From: Hordeum vulgare subsp. vulgare
Lineage: Eukaryota; Streptophyta; Magnoliopsida; Poales; Poaceae
DNA length: 64,000 nt
NCBI RefSeq assembly: GCF_904849725.1
Contig: NC_058518.1
Coordinates: 15,024,147 to 15,088,146, forward strand
Direction of reading: 5' to 3'
Part shown: piece by piece, positions 1 to 11,420 of the stretch
Layout: every line of letters starts with the position of its first letter
How positions within the stretch are numbered: position 1 is the stretch's first letter
Made by a program: the position numbers and the translations under genes
The notes under the pieces: generated by a model
The model's input: the letters and a program-made list of their open reading frames with translations, nothing else
Database searches by the model: none
What the model was told of the DNA's origin: nothing

Positions 1-387
1 GCAGTATCTTTCAACCTTGCGGCTGGGCCTCGTTTCGACTTTGTCTCAGTACTTGCGCTAGCTGTTCCGGAGGGCGCCTAAACAGGAAAATAATGATTCG
101 TTAGTAAGTGCAATACAAATTAATTGTTGCGTCAACAGTGACTTGAGATATACATTGGCAGAGTTTGTTCCGGAGGGCACTTCTGCATCTACTACATCTT
201 CTATATTCTCAGCTCCGTCACCGGAGTCGTTCAAAAATTGATTGCTAAACGCATGTCCACCGTCGTCATCATGATATATGGCCGTTGCATCTTCAAAAAT
301 CATCTGGCACATGTATCTTTCCTTCTCCGCCTCACCCATTCCCGCGAGCTGATCGGCGTGCTGATCATGTGGTTCTTGGGGATCCAT
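1..387 (-). CDS. CACTA accessory gene (transposase_24/Ulp1 type), first exons, partial
   Basis: The first exon starts at ATG 387 (MDPQEPHDQH) and runs to a likely GT donor near 134. The next exon appears to begin after TTTAG near 80 and reads APSGTASASTETKSKRGPAA. That resembles the second exon of the neighbouring CACTA-2 gene, ASTSSKATKRGPTRKLDART. The first exon is acidic and low in complexity and matches no catalytic domain; the family normally carries a transposase_24-like region and a Ulp1-like peptidase further on, which would lie beyond base 1. Splice sites were placed by eye. The link to CACTA-2 rests on the same position relative to TNP2 and the shared KRGP motif. Confidence 0.6.
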
Positions 388-414
388 AGCTCAACACCTG
401 CTAGTAACAAGAAT

Positions 415-665
415 TTAACTTAGCAAAATCATTTACGGAAAAGTTTTACGGAACCGGAAAGTTTACGGAAAAGTTTTACGGAATCGTCGGAGTCGTAATC
501 GTCGGAATCGTCGGAAACTTTCCCCGCAGTTATGGAATCGTCGGAATCGTCGGAAAGTTTTACGGAATCGTAATCGTCGGAAAGTTTTACGGAATCGTCG
601 GAATCATCGGTTTAGGGTTTTACGGAATCGTGGGAATCGTCGGAATCGTCGGAATCGTCGGAGTC
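415..665. repeat. Short tandem repeat based on GGAATCGTC
   Basis: An imperfect array of GGAATCGTCGGAATCGTC and GGAAAGTTTTACGGAATCG units. It sits directly upstream of the accessory gene start at 387, where its promoter or 5' UTR would be. A regulatory role is possible but is inference only. Confidence 0.85.
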
Positions 666-837
666 GTAATGACGAAAGGGTCCCTTGGCCAACACAGTTA
701 TATTGTGTGACACAGATTTCTTCACCGCAGTTCTGGCACAAATGCTCGGGTGTTTTTTTTAGAAACGTCACCTCATTTATACAATCATAGGACTTTGCGA
801 TCTCCATCGATAAAACGTAAGAATAAAGTCTAAGGGT

Positions 838-1075
838 AAAAATAGGAACTACAACAATATGGATATACAACAATATGATAAGGCTCTAAAATAGGATATA
901 CAACAATATGGATATATGATATACAACAATACGGATATACGAAAATAGGATATATGATACAACAATATGGATATATGATATATGAAAAATATGATACAAC
1001 AATATGATATACAACAATATGGATATACAAAAATAGGATATACGAAAATAGGAACTACAACAAATATGGATATAC
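838..1075. repeat. Minisatellite based on ACAACAATATGGATATA
   Basis: Roughly a dozen degenerate copies of a 15-20 bp unit containing ACAACAATATGGATAT, some with AAAATAGGATATACG. Apparent Tyr/Ile/Cys-rich reading frames here are artefacts of the repeat. It lies inside CACTA-1 between the GGAATCGTC array and a purine-rich block. Confidence 0.85.
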
Positions 1076-1076
1076 C

Positions 1077-1470
1077 GTGGGAGAAGAAGATGAAGTGGGG
1101 CGGCGAGGAGGCGGCGTGGGGCGCGAGGAGGCGGCGTGGGGCGGCGAGGAGGCGACGGCGCGAGGAGGCGGCGAGGAGGCGTCGCGAGGAGGCCGCGAGG
1201 AGGCGGCGCGCGAGGAGGCGGCGTGCGGCGGCGAGGAGGCGGCGAGGAGGCGACGGCGGCGAGGAGGCGGCGAGGAGGCGTCGCGAGGAGGCCGCGAGGA
1301 GGCGGCGCGCGAGGAGGCGGCGAGGAGGCGTCGCGAGGAGGCGGCGAGGAGGCCGCGAGGAGGCGGCGAGGAGGCGACGACAGCGAGGAGGCGACGGCGT
1401 GGGGCGGCGAGGAGGTCGAGTCGGCGAGGAGAGAGGCGGCGAGGAGAGAAGACGCGCGGGAAGGCGAGAA
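1077..1470. repeat. GC-rich purine-biased minisatellite (GAGGAGGCGGC type)
   Basis: About 390 bp of nearly uninterrupted GAGGAGGCGGCG-like units, strongly purine-biased on the plus strand. All six frames stay open for long stretches and give Arg/Gly/Ala/Pro/Ser-rich strings, so the overlapping ORFs are not genes. Such sequence can form triplex or G-quadruplex DNA, but nothing here shows that it does. It has a counterpart at the same relative place in CACTA-2 (12559-13300). Confidence 0.85.
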
Positions 1471-1496
1471 GTTGGCGGCACTGGAGAGGTCTAGAG

Positions 1497-1641
1497 CCTT
1501 TAGCACCGGTTTGTGTTAACAACCGGTGCTCAAGGGTCTTTAGCACCGGTTGTTAACACAAACCGGTGCTAAAGGTCCAAAAATTGGGCGCAAGCGAACC
1601 CACCTTTAGGACCGGTTGTTGTTACAAACCGGTCCTAAAGG
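1497..1641. repeat. Internal copies of the CACTA-1 subterminal palindrome
   Basis: Three near-palindromes of 33-35 bp, each of the form TTTAGCACCGGTTTGTG plus its inverse, at about 1497-1531, 1541-1575 and 1609-1641. The same motif forms the subterminal array at 6641-6905. In CACTA elements such motifs are transposase-binding sites near the ends; here they sit between two genes. Confidence 0.8.
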
Positions 1642-2239
1642 TTTTTTTTCCTTTTTCTTTTTTCCTTTTTTCTGTTTCCTGTTTTCTTTTTCTTTTTGTT
1701 TCCTTTTTCTTTTTCCTGTTTCTTCTTTTATTTTTCTTTTTTGTTTCCCTTTTCTGTTTTCTTTTACATTTATTTATAAAATCAAAGTAGACTCAAAAAG
1801 CTTTTGTAAAATCAAATATTTATAAAAACATATTTATATTTTCTGATATTTTGTGTAAAAATTGTCTAAATGTCATTTAAAACAATAAAAAAATAAAAAA
1901 TAAGATATTTATCAAACTAATTTAAAATATAAAGATATTTTATTGTTTCCTTTTTCCTTTTCCTGTTTCTTCTTTTATTTTTCTTTTTTGTTTCCCTTTT
2001 CTGTTTTCTTTTACATTTATTTACAAATTGTCTAAATGTCATTTTAACACTTAAAAAATAAAAATGATATTTATCAAAATGGTCAAATTTAGTAAAAACT
2101 GGTCAAATTTTTGATATTTATCAAAATGGTCAACACAATTACATAAAAGGTTTAATACATTATTACACATCAGCAACAACACTCCCTATCTATTCTTCTT
2201 CTTGCCTTTCTTCTGATTGCGCCGTAACCATGGAGTATC
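1642..2239. other. Gene-free AT-rich spacer of CACTA-1
   Basis: A pyrimidine-rich tract (about 1640-1770) is partly repeated at 1945-2010, followed by AT-rich DNA that would hold the 3' UTR of the minus-strand TNP2 gene. No coding, RNA or MITE signal was seen. Confidence 0.6.
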
Positions 2240-5200
2240 TTAATCATTTAACGGGATGCTTGGATCATCTTTGACTTTGAAGGGAGGAATTTCAACAAAT
2301 TTATTGTAATCTTCTGACATGTCTGTCTTGTCCTCGACTCCCACGATGTTTCTTTTCCCTGAAAGAACTATGTGGCGCCTTGGCTCATCGTCTGATGTAT
2401 TCGCTTCCTTATCTTTTCTTTTTCTCGGTCTGCTAGACATGTCCTTCACATAGAAAACCTGAGCCACATCATTGGCTAGGACGAATTGATCATTGCCGTA
2501 CCCAAGATTCTTCTGATCCACTGTTGTCATTCCGTACTTCGGGTCTACCTTCACGCCTGACAGGTTGAACCATTTGCACCAGAACAAAGGGACCTTAAAG
2601 GAAGGTCCGTAGTCATCACATATCTGCTCTATGTAACCATAGTATGTGACCCTTTGCCCGTTGTCGTCTTTTGCATCAAACCTGACGTCACTGTTTTGGT
2701 TGGTGCTCTTTTTATCTTGGTCTGTCGTGTAAAATGTGTTAGCATTTATCTCGTACCCTTTAAAGGTCAATACAGTCGAAGATGGTTGCTTGGCCAACAA
2801 GTATAGCTCATCTTCAACAATGTTGTCATTAATGAGACGTCTTTGCAACCAACCGCCGAAAGTCTTCGCATGTTCTTTAGCAATGAAATCTTCAGGTTGC
2901 TCCGGGTATTCCGAGCGTAAAATATCCTTGTGTTCCTGGATATATGGAGCCGCCAAGCTGGAATTAACTAGAAATGTGTAGTGTGCTTGAGTGAAAGATT
3001 GCTCGTCCATACATGTTGTTGATTTCTTTCCTAGCGTGCCTTTTCCACGCAGTCTCCCCTCATGGCGCGACTGAGGAACACCGATCGGGTTCAGGTCAGG
3101 AATAAAGTCAACACAAAACTCAATGACCTCCTCTGTTCCATAGCCCTTGACCATGCTTCCTTCTGGCCTAGCACGGTTTCTAACATAATTCTTCAAGACT
3201 CCCGTGAACCTCTCAAAGGGGAACATATTGTCTAAGAATACAGGACCGAGAACGGAAATCTCTTGGACTAGGTGAACTATGAGGTGCGTCATAATATTGA
3301 AGAAGGTTGGTGGGAACACCAACTCGAAGCTGACAAGACATTGGACCACGTCCTTCTGTAAACTTGGTAGAGTTGCTGGATCGATTGCCTTCTGAGAAAT
3401 TGCGTTGAGGAATGCACATAGCTTCACAATGGGTACTCGCACGTTTTCTGGCAGAAGCCCCCTCAATGCAATCGGAAGTAACTGGGTCATGATCACGTGG
3501 CAGTCATGAGACTTTAGGTTTTGGAACTTTTTCTCTTCCAGGTTTAGTATTCCTTTTATGTTCGACGAGTAGCCAGACGGGACCTTGATACTGCTCAGGA
3601 CTTGGAAAAAGATCTCCTTCTCTTCCTTGGTAAGAGCGTAGCTGGCAGGACCTTTGAAATTCTCTGGATTCACCAGGTCGTCTCGTTCGTGCATACGTTG
3701 GTGGTGCAGCCGTGCTTTTGGTGTATCTCTCGACTTCTTCCCATGCACGCCCAATAAGTTTAGCAGGTTCACGCAAATATTTTTCGTCACGTGCATCACG
3801 TCGATCGCAGAGCGAGCCTCTAGGAATTTCCAATAGGGTAGTTCCCAGAATATAGATTTCTTCTTCCACATGGCTACGTGGTTGTCGGCGTCATTCGGAA
3901 CAGATTGTGCGCCAGGACCCTTACCAAAGATTACTTTTATATCTTTGACCATGTCATATATATCAGTACCTTTAGGGAGGGTTGGATTCCTCCGTGTATC
4001 TGCCTCGCCTTTGAAATGCTTTCCTTTCTTTCTTACGGGATGCCTGTCTGGAAGAAATCGACGATGCCCTGGGTACACATTCTTGCCTATATGTATACTT
4101 TCAGTCTCGCCTAAACAGTGTGTGCATGCGCTGTATCCCTTGTTTGACTGTCCTGAGATGTTACTAAGAGCGGGCCAATCATTGATGGTTACAAACAGCA
4201 ACCCTCGTAGGTCAAATTCCTCCTGTTTGTACTCGTCCCACACACGTACACCCTCGTCAGCCCACAACTCTAAAAGTTCATCAACCAGTGGCCTCAGGTA
4301 CACATCAATGTTGTTGCCGGGTTGCGACGGGCCTGGGATAAGCACTGGCATCATAATGAACTTACGCTTCATGCATAACCAAGGAGGAAGGTTATAGATA
4401 CATAGAGTCACGGGCCAGGTGCTATGACTGCTACTCTGCTCCCCAAACGGATTCAGGCCATCTGTACTTAGACCAAACCTTAAGTTTCTTGGGTCACGTG
4501 CAAAGTCCTCGTACTTATCGTCGATGTTTCTCCACTGCGACCCATCAGCGGGTTGTCTCAGCATATCGTCTTCCTTGCGGTCTTCTTTGTGCCATCGCAG
4601 CAACTTGGCATGCTCTTTGTTTCGGAACAAACGTTTCAACCGTGGTATTATAAGAGCATGCCACATCACCTTGGCAGGAACCCTCTTCCTGGGCGATCGT
4701 CGCCCTCAACATCACCAGGGTCATCTCGCATGATCTTATACCGAAATGCACCGCATACCGGGCACGCATTTAAATTCTCGTGCTGACCGCGGTAGAGGAT
4801 GCAGTCATTGATGCATGCATGTATCTTATGCACTTCCAATCCTAGAGGGCAGACAACCTTCTTTGCTTCGTACGTACTGCAGGGCAGCACGTTATCTCTT
4901 GGAAGCATCTTCTTCATTATTTTCAGCAGCTTTTCAAATTCCTTGTCAGATATTCCATTCTCTGCCTTCCATTGCAGCAATTCCAGGGTGGTGCCCAGCT
5001 TTTTCTGGCCATCTTCGCAATTTGGGTACAATAATTTTTTGTGATCTTCTAACATGCGCTCCAACTTCAACCTCTCGTTTTCACTTTCGCAGTTTATCTG
5101 TTCTTCACGAATGACCTCACGAAGATCATCATCAGACTCATCAACAATGTCCTCAAGTTCAGGCTCGTCTTCCCCCATTTCAGTATCACTGTGTTCACCG

Positions 5201-5490
5201 AACATAGGATAGTTATCATTATCCTCTTCTTCTTCATTGTCTTCCATTACAACCCCTCTTTCTCCGTGCTTGGTCCAACAAAAATAACTGGGCATGAAGC
5301 CTTCTTGCAACAGGTGGGTGTGTATGGTTCTTGAGTTAGGGAAATTCCTCTTATTCTGGCATTTTTTACATGGACAAAAAATAAATCCATTCTGCCTGTT
5401 TTTCTCAGCCACATTGAGAAAACTATGCATGCCATTAAGGAATTCGGGACGACGTCGATCACTGTACATCCATTGCCGGTTCATCTGCAT
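2240..5490 (-). pseudogene. CACTA TNP2 transposase, one frameshift
   Basis: Two overlapping frames make up a protein of about 1080 residues. The first part (5490 to 4666, MQMNRQWMYSDRR) has the transposase-associated N-terminal domain with the paired cysteines FCPCKKCQN. The second part (4669 to 2240) has the transposase_21 core (LSTDGLNPFG, YNLPPWLCMKRK, TINDWPALSN), then the DUF4218 region (RGLLPENVRVP, FPFERFTGVLKNYVRNRA) and the DUF4216 region (YYGYIEQICDDYGP, FYVKDM). The frames switch near 4680-4700, where the intact order would run from DDPGD through RKRV to KVMW as in CACTA-2. That fits a one-base indel rather than an intron. Apart from that break the gene is well preserved, so inactivation looks recent. 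A sequencing error cannot be excluded. Confidence 0.88.
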
Positions 5491-5648
5491 TATATAAATT
5501 TATCAAAAACCATTATGCTAAATCATCATGACTAAATTAATTAATTAATACAAAAAGTTCATCACACGTTAAAACCAAAGTAGCGTAGTGACCATACATA
5601 TATAGTTCTTATAAAAATACACACTGAAACCAACCATAAAAACTCTCT

Positions 5649-6120
5649 CTAATTAATGCATTTAAAAACAACAACAAATGCGATCAAAATCGCAACAAAG
5701 GTAACAATTGACCCGACGGCATAATGATACCAAGCCTCTTTACTAATTGCATATTTTCTAATCTTTCTAATCTTCAGGCGCATTGCGTCCATCTCGCTCT
5801 TTTGACCATCGACGACACCGGCAAGAACCTTTTCCAAGGTCATCTTCTCTCTTTCAGTTTTTTCCAACCTTTCTTCAGTTTTTTTCAATCTTTCTTTCAG
5901 GCCAACATTTTCTTGTTCAACTAAGTGTAACTTCTCAACAATAGGGTCGATTGGCATTTCCGGTTCCACTACCTCCTAGATAAAAATATCTATGTCAAGT
6001 TGGTCGGCGTAATTAATTGTCATATAATCAGGAAATGAAAATATGTAGTTATAAAAGAGAATATACCACATCCGAATCATAGACTGGACGAGGGCCAACG
6101 GGGACGGATATCAAAACCAT
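5649..6120 (-). CDS. CACTA-1 small coiled-coil, membrane-anchored protein
   Basis: Predicted as two exons: 6120-6067 (MVLISVPVGPRPVYDSDV) and 5975-5649, joined over a GT-AG intron, giving about 126 residues. The middle is a heptad-rich coiled coil (KERLKKTEERLEKTEREKM). The C-terminus holds one hydrophobic segment (VGSIVTFVAILIAFVVVF), which predicts a tail-anchored membrane protein. I recall similar proteins upstream of TNP2 in other Triticeae CACTA elements, but have not searched. It lies about 160 bp from the TNP2 start and is transcribed the same way. The function is unknown. No counterpart was found in CACTA-2. No stop or frameshift was seen. Confidence 0.65.
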
Positions 6121-6640
6121 GGCGCTATACATATAAAAAAAATCTTACACAATAAGAAAATTATATAGAAGTAAATATGTAAATCATACAAATCAAAATT
6201 TGTGTTGGTAAATAAAAACAATAGGCTCACCAAGGTTGTGTCGGTGACGGGGCGATCGACGGCGGTGAGGAAGGGGACAAGGCGCGCGACACTAAAAAAA
6301 CCACAAATCATAATTAAATTTGAGCTCAAATTGCACATGTATACATAACAAATGATGAACTCTCTCTAGCTTAGGCATTTCATCAAACACCTAGCTAGCA
6401 CAACAAAAATGAAATGAGCAAGAAAACGAGCAAAACTTGCAATGCCGGAAGAGGGAATGTTGATGCTAACCGTAGGACCGATGGGTGCCAACAATCTTGA
6501 CAAATGATGGAGAAAAATGGGGATGGATTAGAGCTCCCAAGAGGAAGGAGAGAGCAAAAATGGAGTTGAGCTCGAGCTGGAAAAAATGGAGCTGAGCTCG
6601 GGGTGGAATATAGGGGTGCTCGGGGAGGAAGGAGAGGAGG
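5976..6640. other. Spacer between the small gene and the CACTA-1 right end
   Basis: Apart from the first exon at 6120-6067, no gene was found. It is the likely promoter region for the minus-strand genes of CACTA-1. Purine-rich sequence (GAGGAAGGAGAGGAGGGC) precedes the subterminal palindromes. Confidence 0.5.
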
Positions 6641-6955
6641 GCTTTAGGACCGGTTTGTGTTAAAAACCGGTGCTAAAGGGTCTGACAGCGGGGCCCCGCA
6701 GTTGCTGCAAAAATAAGAAAACCTTTAGCACCGGTTTGTGATACAAACCGGTTCTAAAGGGTCTGTCCACTGGGCCCCCCTCCCTGCAGCAAACGGTCCA
6801 AAAACCTTTAGGACCGGTTTGTGTTACAAACCGGTTCTAAAGGCCTTGCGGTCATTTGCTGCAGGGAGGGGGCCCAGCGGACAGACCCTTTAGAACCGGT
6901 TTATATCCAATCCGGGTCCAATGTGGTTGGCTCAATGCCCTGTTTTCTACTAGTG
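6641..6955. repeat. CACTA-1 right subterminal repeats and terminus
   Basis: Near-palindromes of the type CTTTAGGACCGGTTTGTG with inverse, at about 6641-6677, 6722-6760 and 6800-6843, and a half copy at 6886-6905. The terminus GTTTTCTACTAGTG ends at 6955. This arrangement is diagnostic of CACTA ends, where such motifs bind the transposase or a regulatory protein. Confidence 0.88.
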
Positions 6956-7189
6956 GTCCGTTTAGTACTGTGATTGTCTTATATCCACAATCTTTGTGTT
7001 TTCCAAAACCAAGGGTGCCGTTCGAACAAGAGAACTAAATTTGCGTAGCTACTTAACTACAGAAAATCAATTCGATCTTCCACTTAACTCGTAATTAAAT
7101 AATTAATCTTCTTCCAAGGTGAATCCAGTCCATTGGATGACCATATTACACAGAAAATGGACTACTCCTTTTGCTCTGTATATATGTAT
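6956..7189. other. Short host spacer between two CACTA elements
   Basis: 234 bp of ordinary AT-rich sequence between the ends of CACTA-1 and CACTA-2. No gene, repeat or RNA signal was seen. It starts with GTC and ends with TAT, the presumed target duplications of the two elements. Confidence 0.7.
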
Positions 7190-7400
7190 CACTAGTGGGG
7201 GACAGGGCATATAGCCATGGCCCGTAAGGGGCTTTAGTCCCGGTTCACCAACCAGGACTAAAGGGGCGGGACTAAAGGCCTAATTTTTAGTCCCGACCCT
7301 GTTCCAAGCAGGGACCAAAGATGCTCCACGTGGGCGCCTCGGAGCGCCCTCAGGGGCAGGCCCTTTAGTCCCGGGTCTTAACACGGACCGGGACTAAAGA
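7190..7400. repeat. CACTA-2 left terminus and subterminal repeats
   Basis: Terminal CACTAGTGGGGGAC followed by copies of GGGCTTTAGTCCCGGTT and inverses GGGACTAAAG up to about 7400. These are the usual CACTA subterminal binding-site repeats. Confidence 0.88.
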
Positions 7401-7636
7401 GTTTCAGATTTTGTTTATTTTTGGGTTTTAGGGTTTTAGGGTTTAGGTGTTCGGGAGATTAACGTGATGCCTCGTTTGGTGTTCGGGAATTAGTTTTGAT
7501 ATAATTCTAAATAGAAATAATTATGCATATATATATATAAGATTAACTTATCTTACAAGCGAGCATATATATACAATTATATGAAGATCTGAATTATCGG
7601 GACTAGAGCCCGTCTATTCGATTACATGGACCAACA

Positions 7637-10600
7637 TCAGTAATAACCCCTAGCTACACTAAATTGTCCTTTGTCATCTATAGCTTCCGTCCTCACAAAG
7701 GTCGCAAGCTCCTCTGCAACAGCAATCACGCGTTGCTCTGGTAGGGACTTCTCCCTCATGGCCGTGTACTATATAAGAAGAGGAGATGAATATGAATATC
7801 AATCATGATAACAAAGAATGACGGGTAAAAATAGAGGTGTGAATGTTCATTGCTTACGTCGAATCTGTGATCCTTGTGCTCAGAGGTAAACGTGCGAATG
7901 GTCTCGCAAACATAGTATCCGCATAGATGCGTCCCCCCTGGCTGCTGGTCGCACTTTATGAGAATAGAATATATATAATCAAAATAATAATCTAGCATCA
8001 TAAATGTATTGAAAATAGAAGTATATCATACTACTACTTACCTGAGCCGCTCTAAAGGCCAGCTTCTCAGGCTCGATACCCGGAGTCACGCACTTGAACC
8101 GCTTCCAAACCCTGCCCGACAAGGATAATGATTTGCTAAATTATTCATTAATTGATATATCAGAAAATCATCGAAAGAGACCGATAGAGCGCAAGAATGA
8201 TTGAAATTACCCTTGAAGCATGTCATGCAGGCTTTGGAACTGTTCCAAGGGTCTCGATAATGGGTCGAAGGCATCAACTCTTCCCTTATCAATTTGAATG
8301 TCCAACAGAATCCAATGGAAGCTGCACATGTATATATATACGTGTCAGTAACTTATCAATTACACTTATAAGTGAATGAAAACAACAGAGTAAAGACCCT
8401 CACCTGAAGTTGTATGGAAACAGTATGTGGTCACAGAAATTTTGATCTGTTAGAAACCTTAGAAGGTTTTCCTCCATCTCCTTGGGTTTATCAGTTAGCG
8501 TCGCTATATGTATTTTATCTGGGTCAATAAACCCAATATTTAGGATGTTCCTATTTTTACAATCCAGAATCTTCATTCTGCATAATAGAGTACAAGTTAT
8601 ATATAGACAATGAATTGAAATAACTAAACAAGTTATATGTAGACAATGAATTGAAAAACTTACAGACAATAGCAACTCATAAGCGATTTGTCGAGGACGT
8701 CGGCATTGTACATCTGGAAGAGTTCATCAAAATCGATATGGATTTCTTCGGGGCGGCCGTAGTACTCCCGTGGGACACTCACCACGATCATCGTTCTCCC
8801 ATTTTTTGATTCACTTAAGTACCATGTATGCAAGTAACCCATATTTGTTGGAAGATCATCTTTGCTGACCAAAGGCGCTCCCATGACAAACTGTGGCTTA
8901 GGGGCTACCACAGCCTTGGGTAACCTGTCGTCTTGGGAAGCCAGAATGTCTTCAACAGGGATACCCCATTCATCCGCCCACTTCTTTGCTAATTCTAAAT
9001 CTTGCCCCTGCACCGGAGGGGGGACATTCTCGAGTAACACCCTGAGGGGTGGGATCGACTGTTTGGCCTGTTGTCCAAGCTGAGGAACGTCTGATCTTTT
9101 TTTGCTTGTAGTTGAACTTGATTTGCACCCACTTGCACTTGCACGTGAGCTGCTCTTTTTCACTTCCTTCTGCAATGTGCGTGTATAGTCATCAGGCTTA
9201 TGGTGTAAGTCATACTGTGATGGAAGGGTCGTGAAGTATTTTGCAAATGCTATTTGCTTCTCGGTGTATTCCGGGCGGGGCTCGGATTCCTTCTTTTTCA
9301 TCTGTGCATCATGATGTTCCTTTGCTATCCTCGCGTTTTCCTCGGGGGTACGATCATAAGGTCTGATAGGAAGATTAGCATGAGGTACCTTTGGGAGGGG
9401 CGACAGTTTGCGCTTTGGGGGGCTCCGTCGCTTAGAAATCATCGGCGGAGCGTTCTTGCTGGCACGCTTCCGCTTAGTATCCGGAGCGGGCGGCGGCGGA
9501 GACGGACGACCCAAGTCCGGCGGCGGTGATCGAGATGGACTCGTGTTGTGCTGGCCGTCGTCATGTGGAGGGCTTGGAGGTAATGGAGGTGTAGGTGACC
9601 TGCGACGACTCGGAGGCGGTGTTGTCCTTGGGGCTGAGCCTGGAAGCTTGATGTAGTTCTTGTCCCATAGGATGACTCCACCCAATACTTCTCCGAGTGT
9701 CCTCTCATCTTCGGGTCCAGCTATGTCGAGCTCCATATCATGAAACCCCGCCATGATTTCATCCACCCCGACTTTAGCAAAGCCAGCTGGAATCTCACGG
9801 CCATGCCAGCGTGCATCAGGGCCAGAAGGTAAAGCTTGTCCGACGGCCACCTTCATGGATATGTTCTTGAATTTCTGATGGAGTTCACATGATGTTGACT
9901 CCTTGATTCCATCCACGGGGTAGCCGGGACCGCCCTCTATCATTCTTCGTGCATCGTCGGGCGGGGCCTCAGATTCAACCACGCTGCTTTTCCACTTAGA
10001 TGAGGCGCCGGTAATATCAAGTACAGGATCTTCCTGGCGCGCTACTCCTCTAAGCTCATCAATCTGCTTCTGTTGCTCGTTAATCCTGGCAAGCAACTGG
10101 TTGAACTTGTCATTCTCCTCATCCTGCTGCCGCTTCTTTGCTCTCGCTCGGCTTCTGTAAGTGTCTTGGTCTCTGGCAAACCCAAGCCACCACGGGTAAG
10201 AAGGACCGAAGCCTCGCGTTCGTCCTCCATGTTCGTCATTGCCGAGGACCAGTGTGAGCAAATCTTTCTCTCTATCTGCAGTGAACTTTATTTTTCCCTC
10301 CTTAATTTCTTTCACTATCTTTTTCCAATTCTCCCTTGGTATCCTAAGACCGTCACTGCAGATGAGGTCCCCTGTTTCTTCGTCTTACGGACCACCATGC
10401 GCAAGGAACCAATTTCTTGCTCTCAATTACCACTCATCACGGAGTGGTTCAGGTATGATGCCTTTAGCTAGCAGATCTTGCTCTTTCTTATCCCACTTTG
10501 GGATGGCAGTCTCATAGCCCCCTGGCCCCAGCTTGTGGTGATATTTCTTCTTGTCGGCATTTTTCTTGTTCTTTTCTGATAATGCCTGGGCATCTTCTGA

Positions 10601-11420
10601 CTCCTTGTACTCTTGAAATGCCTTCCAGTGATTCGCCTGCTTGGCTAGATACCCCTCGAATACTGGAACTTTCTTTGTCTTCAGATAGTTTTTCCGTAGC
10701 TTCTTCTTCCAGCTATGGAACAGTTCGGCCATCTTCTTTAGAGTCCACTGCTTGACTTTGGCCCTCAGTTTGTCTGCGGCGTCTTCATTCTCACATTCTG
10801 TCAGGTTGAAATGTGACATGAGATCATTCCAAAGATTATCTTTCTACCTTTCGGCGACATAGTCACTATCGGCTGCCCCTTTGCGCTTGTTCCACTCCCG
10901 AACGCTGATCGGGACGTGATCCCTAACGAGAACTCCGCATTGCTTCTTGAATGTGTCAGCAGCATTCTTAGGAAGCTTGGGTTCGCCCGTAGGCAATATC
11001 ACCTCAAAGGTGTAATGCGTCCGTGCATCCAACTTTCTAGTCGGGCCTCGTTTCGTAGCTTTGCTCGATGTGGAGGCCTAAGAGGGAGAAACATTCGTCA
11101 AATGAATGTATATGTATACAATATAGAGCTATCTCCAATATTTTTCACATATTACAAGTGATTGTCGAACTTCACATGTATACCTCGCCGGACTTTATTA
11201 TTTCTCCACCGGCTTATCCATCAGTGGAGCTATCACCTTCTCCGTCATTGGACCTATCTCCTGCCCCATCGGCTTCATCTTCGTGTCGGTCGACCTCCAT
11301 TCCATATCCGGAGGGGTTTAGATATGACGACGGAGATTCAGCTGGTTCAACGTCGGGGCCGTCTTTGATTATATCTTCGAGCAGTTCTTCCTCTTTGAGG
11401 TCCCTGATATGTGGATCCAT
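7637..11420 (-). pseudogene. CACTA accessory gene: transposase_24-like region plus Ulp1-type cysteine peptidase
   Basis: A multi-exon gene starts at ATG 11420 (MDPHIRDLKEEE) and ends at TGA 7637 (VARGYY). The exon at about 11076 encodes ASTSSKATKRGPTRK, then the Ptta/En/Spm (transposase_24) region to about 10350. A long Pro-rich, basic linker (10315-8690) follows. The C-terminal exons resemble a C48 (Ulp1/SENP) peptidase: His in FHWILLD (about 8315), Asp in DAFDPLS, Gln in CDQQPGG and Cys in LCGYYVCETI (about 7900), so all four expected catalytic positions are present. In-frame stops lie after STDG (11214), after YVAER (10844), after LRDEW (10427) and after LAHGGP (about 10380), so the gene is dead. 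Introns have GT-AG ends placed by eye. Its role in transposition is unknown; desumoylation is only inferred from the fold. Confidence 0.82.

Larger units (their letters stand above)
1..6955 (-). mobile_element. CACTA (En/Spm) element 1, left end outside the window
   Basis: The right terminus reads GTTTTCTACTAGTG and ends at 6955, which is the reverse complement of a CACTAGTAGAAAAC end. It is followed by GTC at 6956, which would be half of a 3-bp target duplication whose partner lies left of the window. Inside are a TNP2 transposase gene, a small coiled-coil gene and the first exons of the accessory (transposase_24-type) gene, all on the minus strand. Subterminal palindromes built on CTTTAGGACCGGTTTGTG lie next to the right end. 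Gene order is the same as in the complete neighbouring element, so much of the accessory gene should lie left of base 1. Superfamily assignment is firm; completeness cannot be judged. Confidence 0.9.

Noticed and set aside
849..1556. Long overlapping Arg/Gly/Ala/Pro-rich ORFs on both strands
   Set aside because: They lie in GAGGAGGCGGC and ACAACAATATGG repeats where every frame stays open; there is no domain or start context.
3870..4397. 175-codon plus-strand ORF
   Set aside because: Antisense shadow of the well-conserved minus-strand TNP2 gene.
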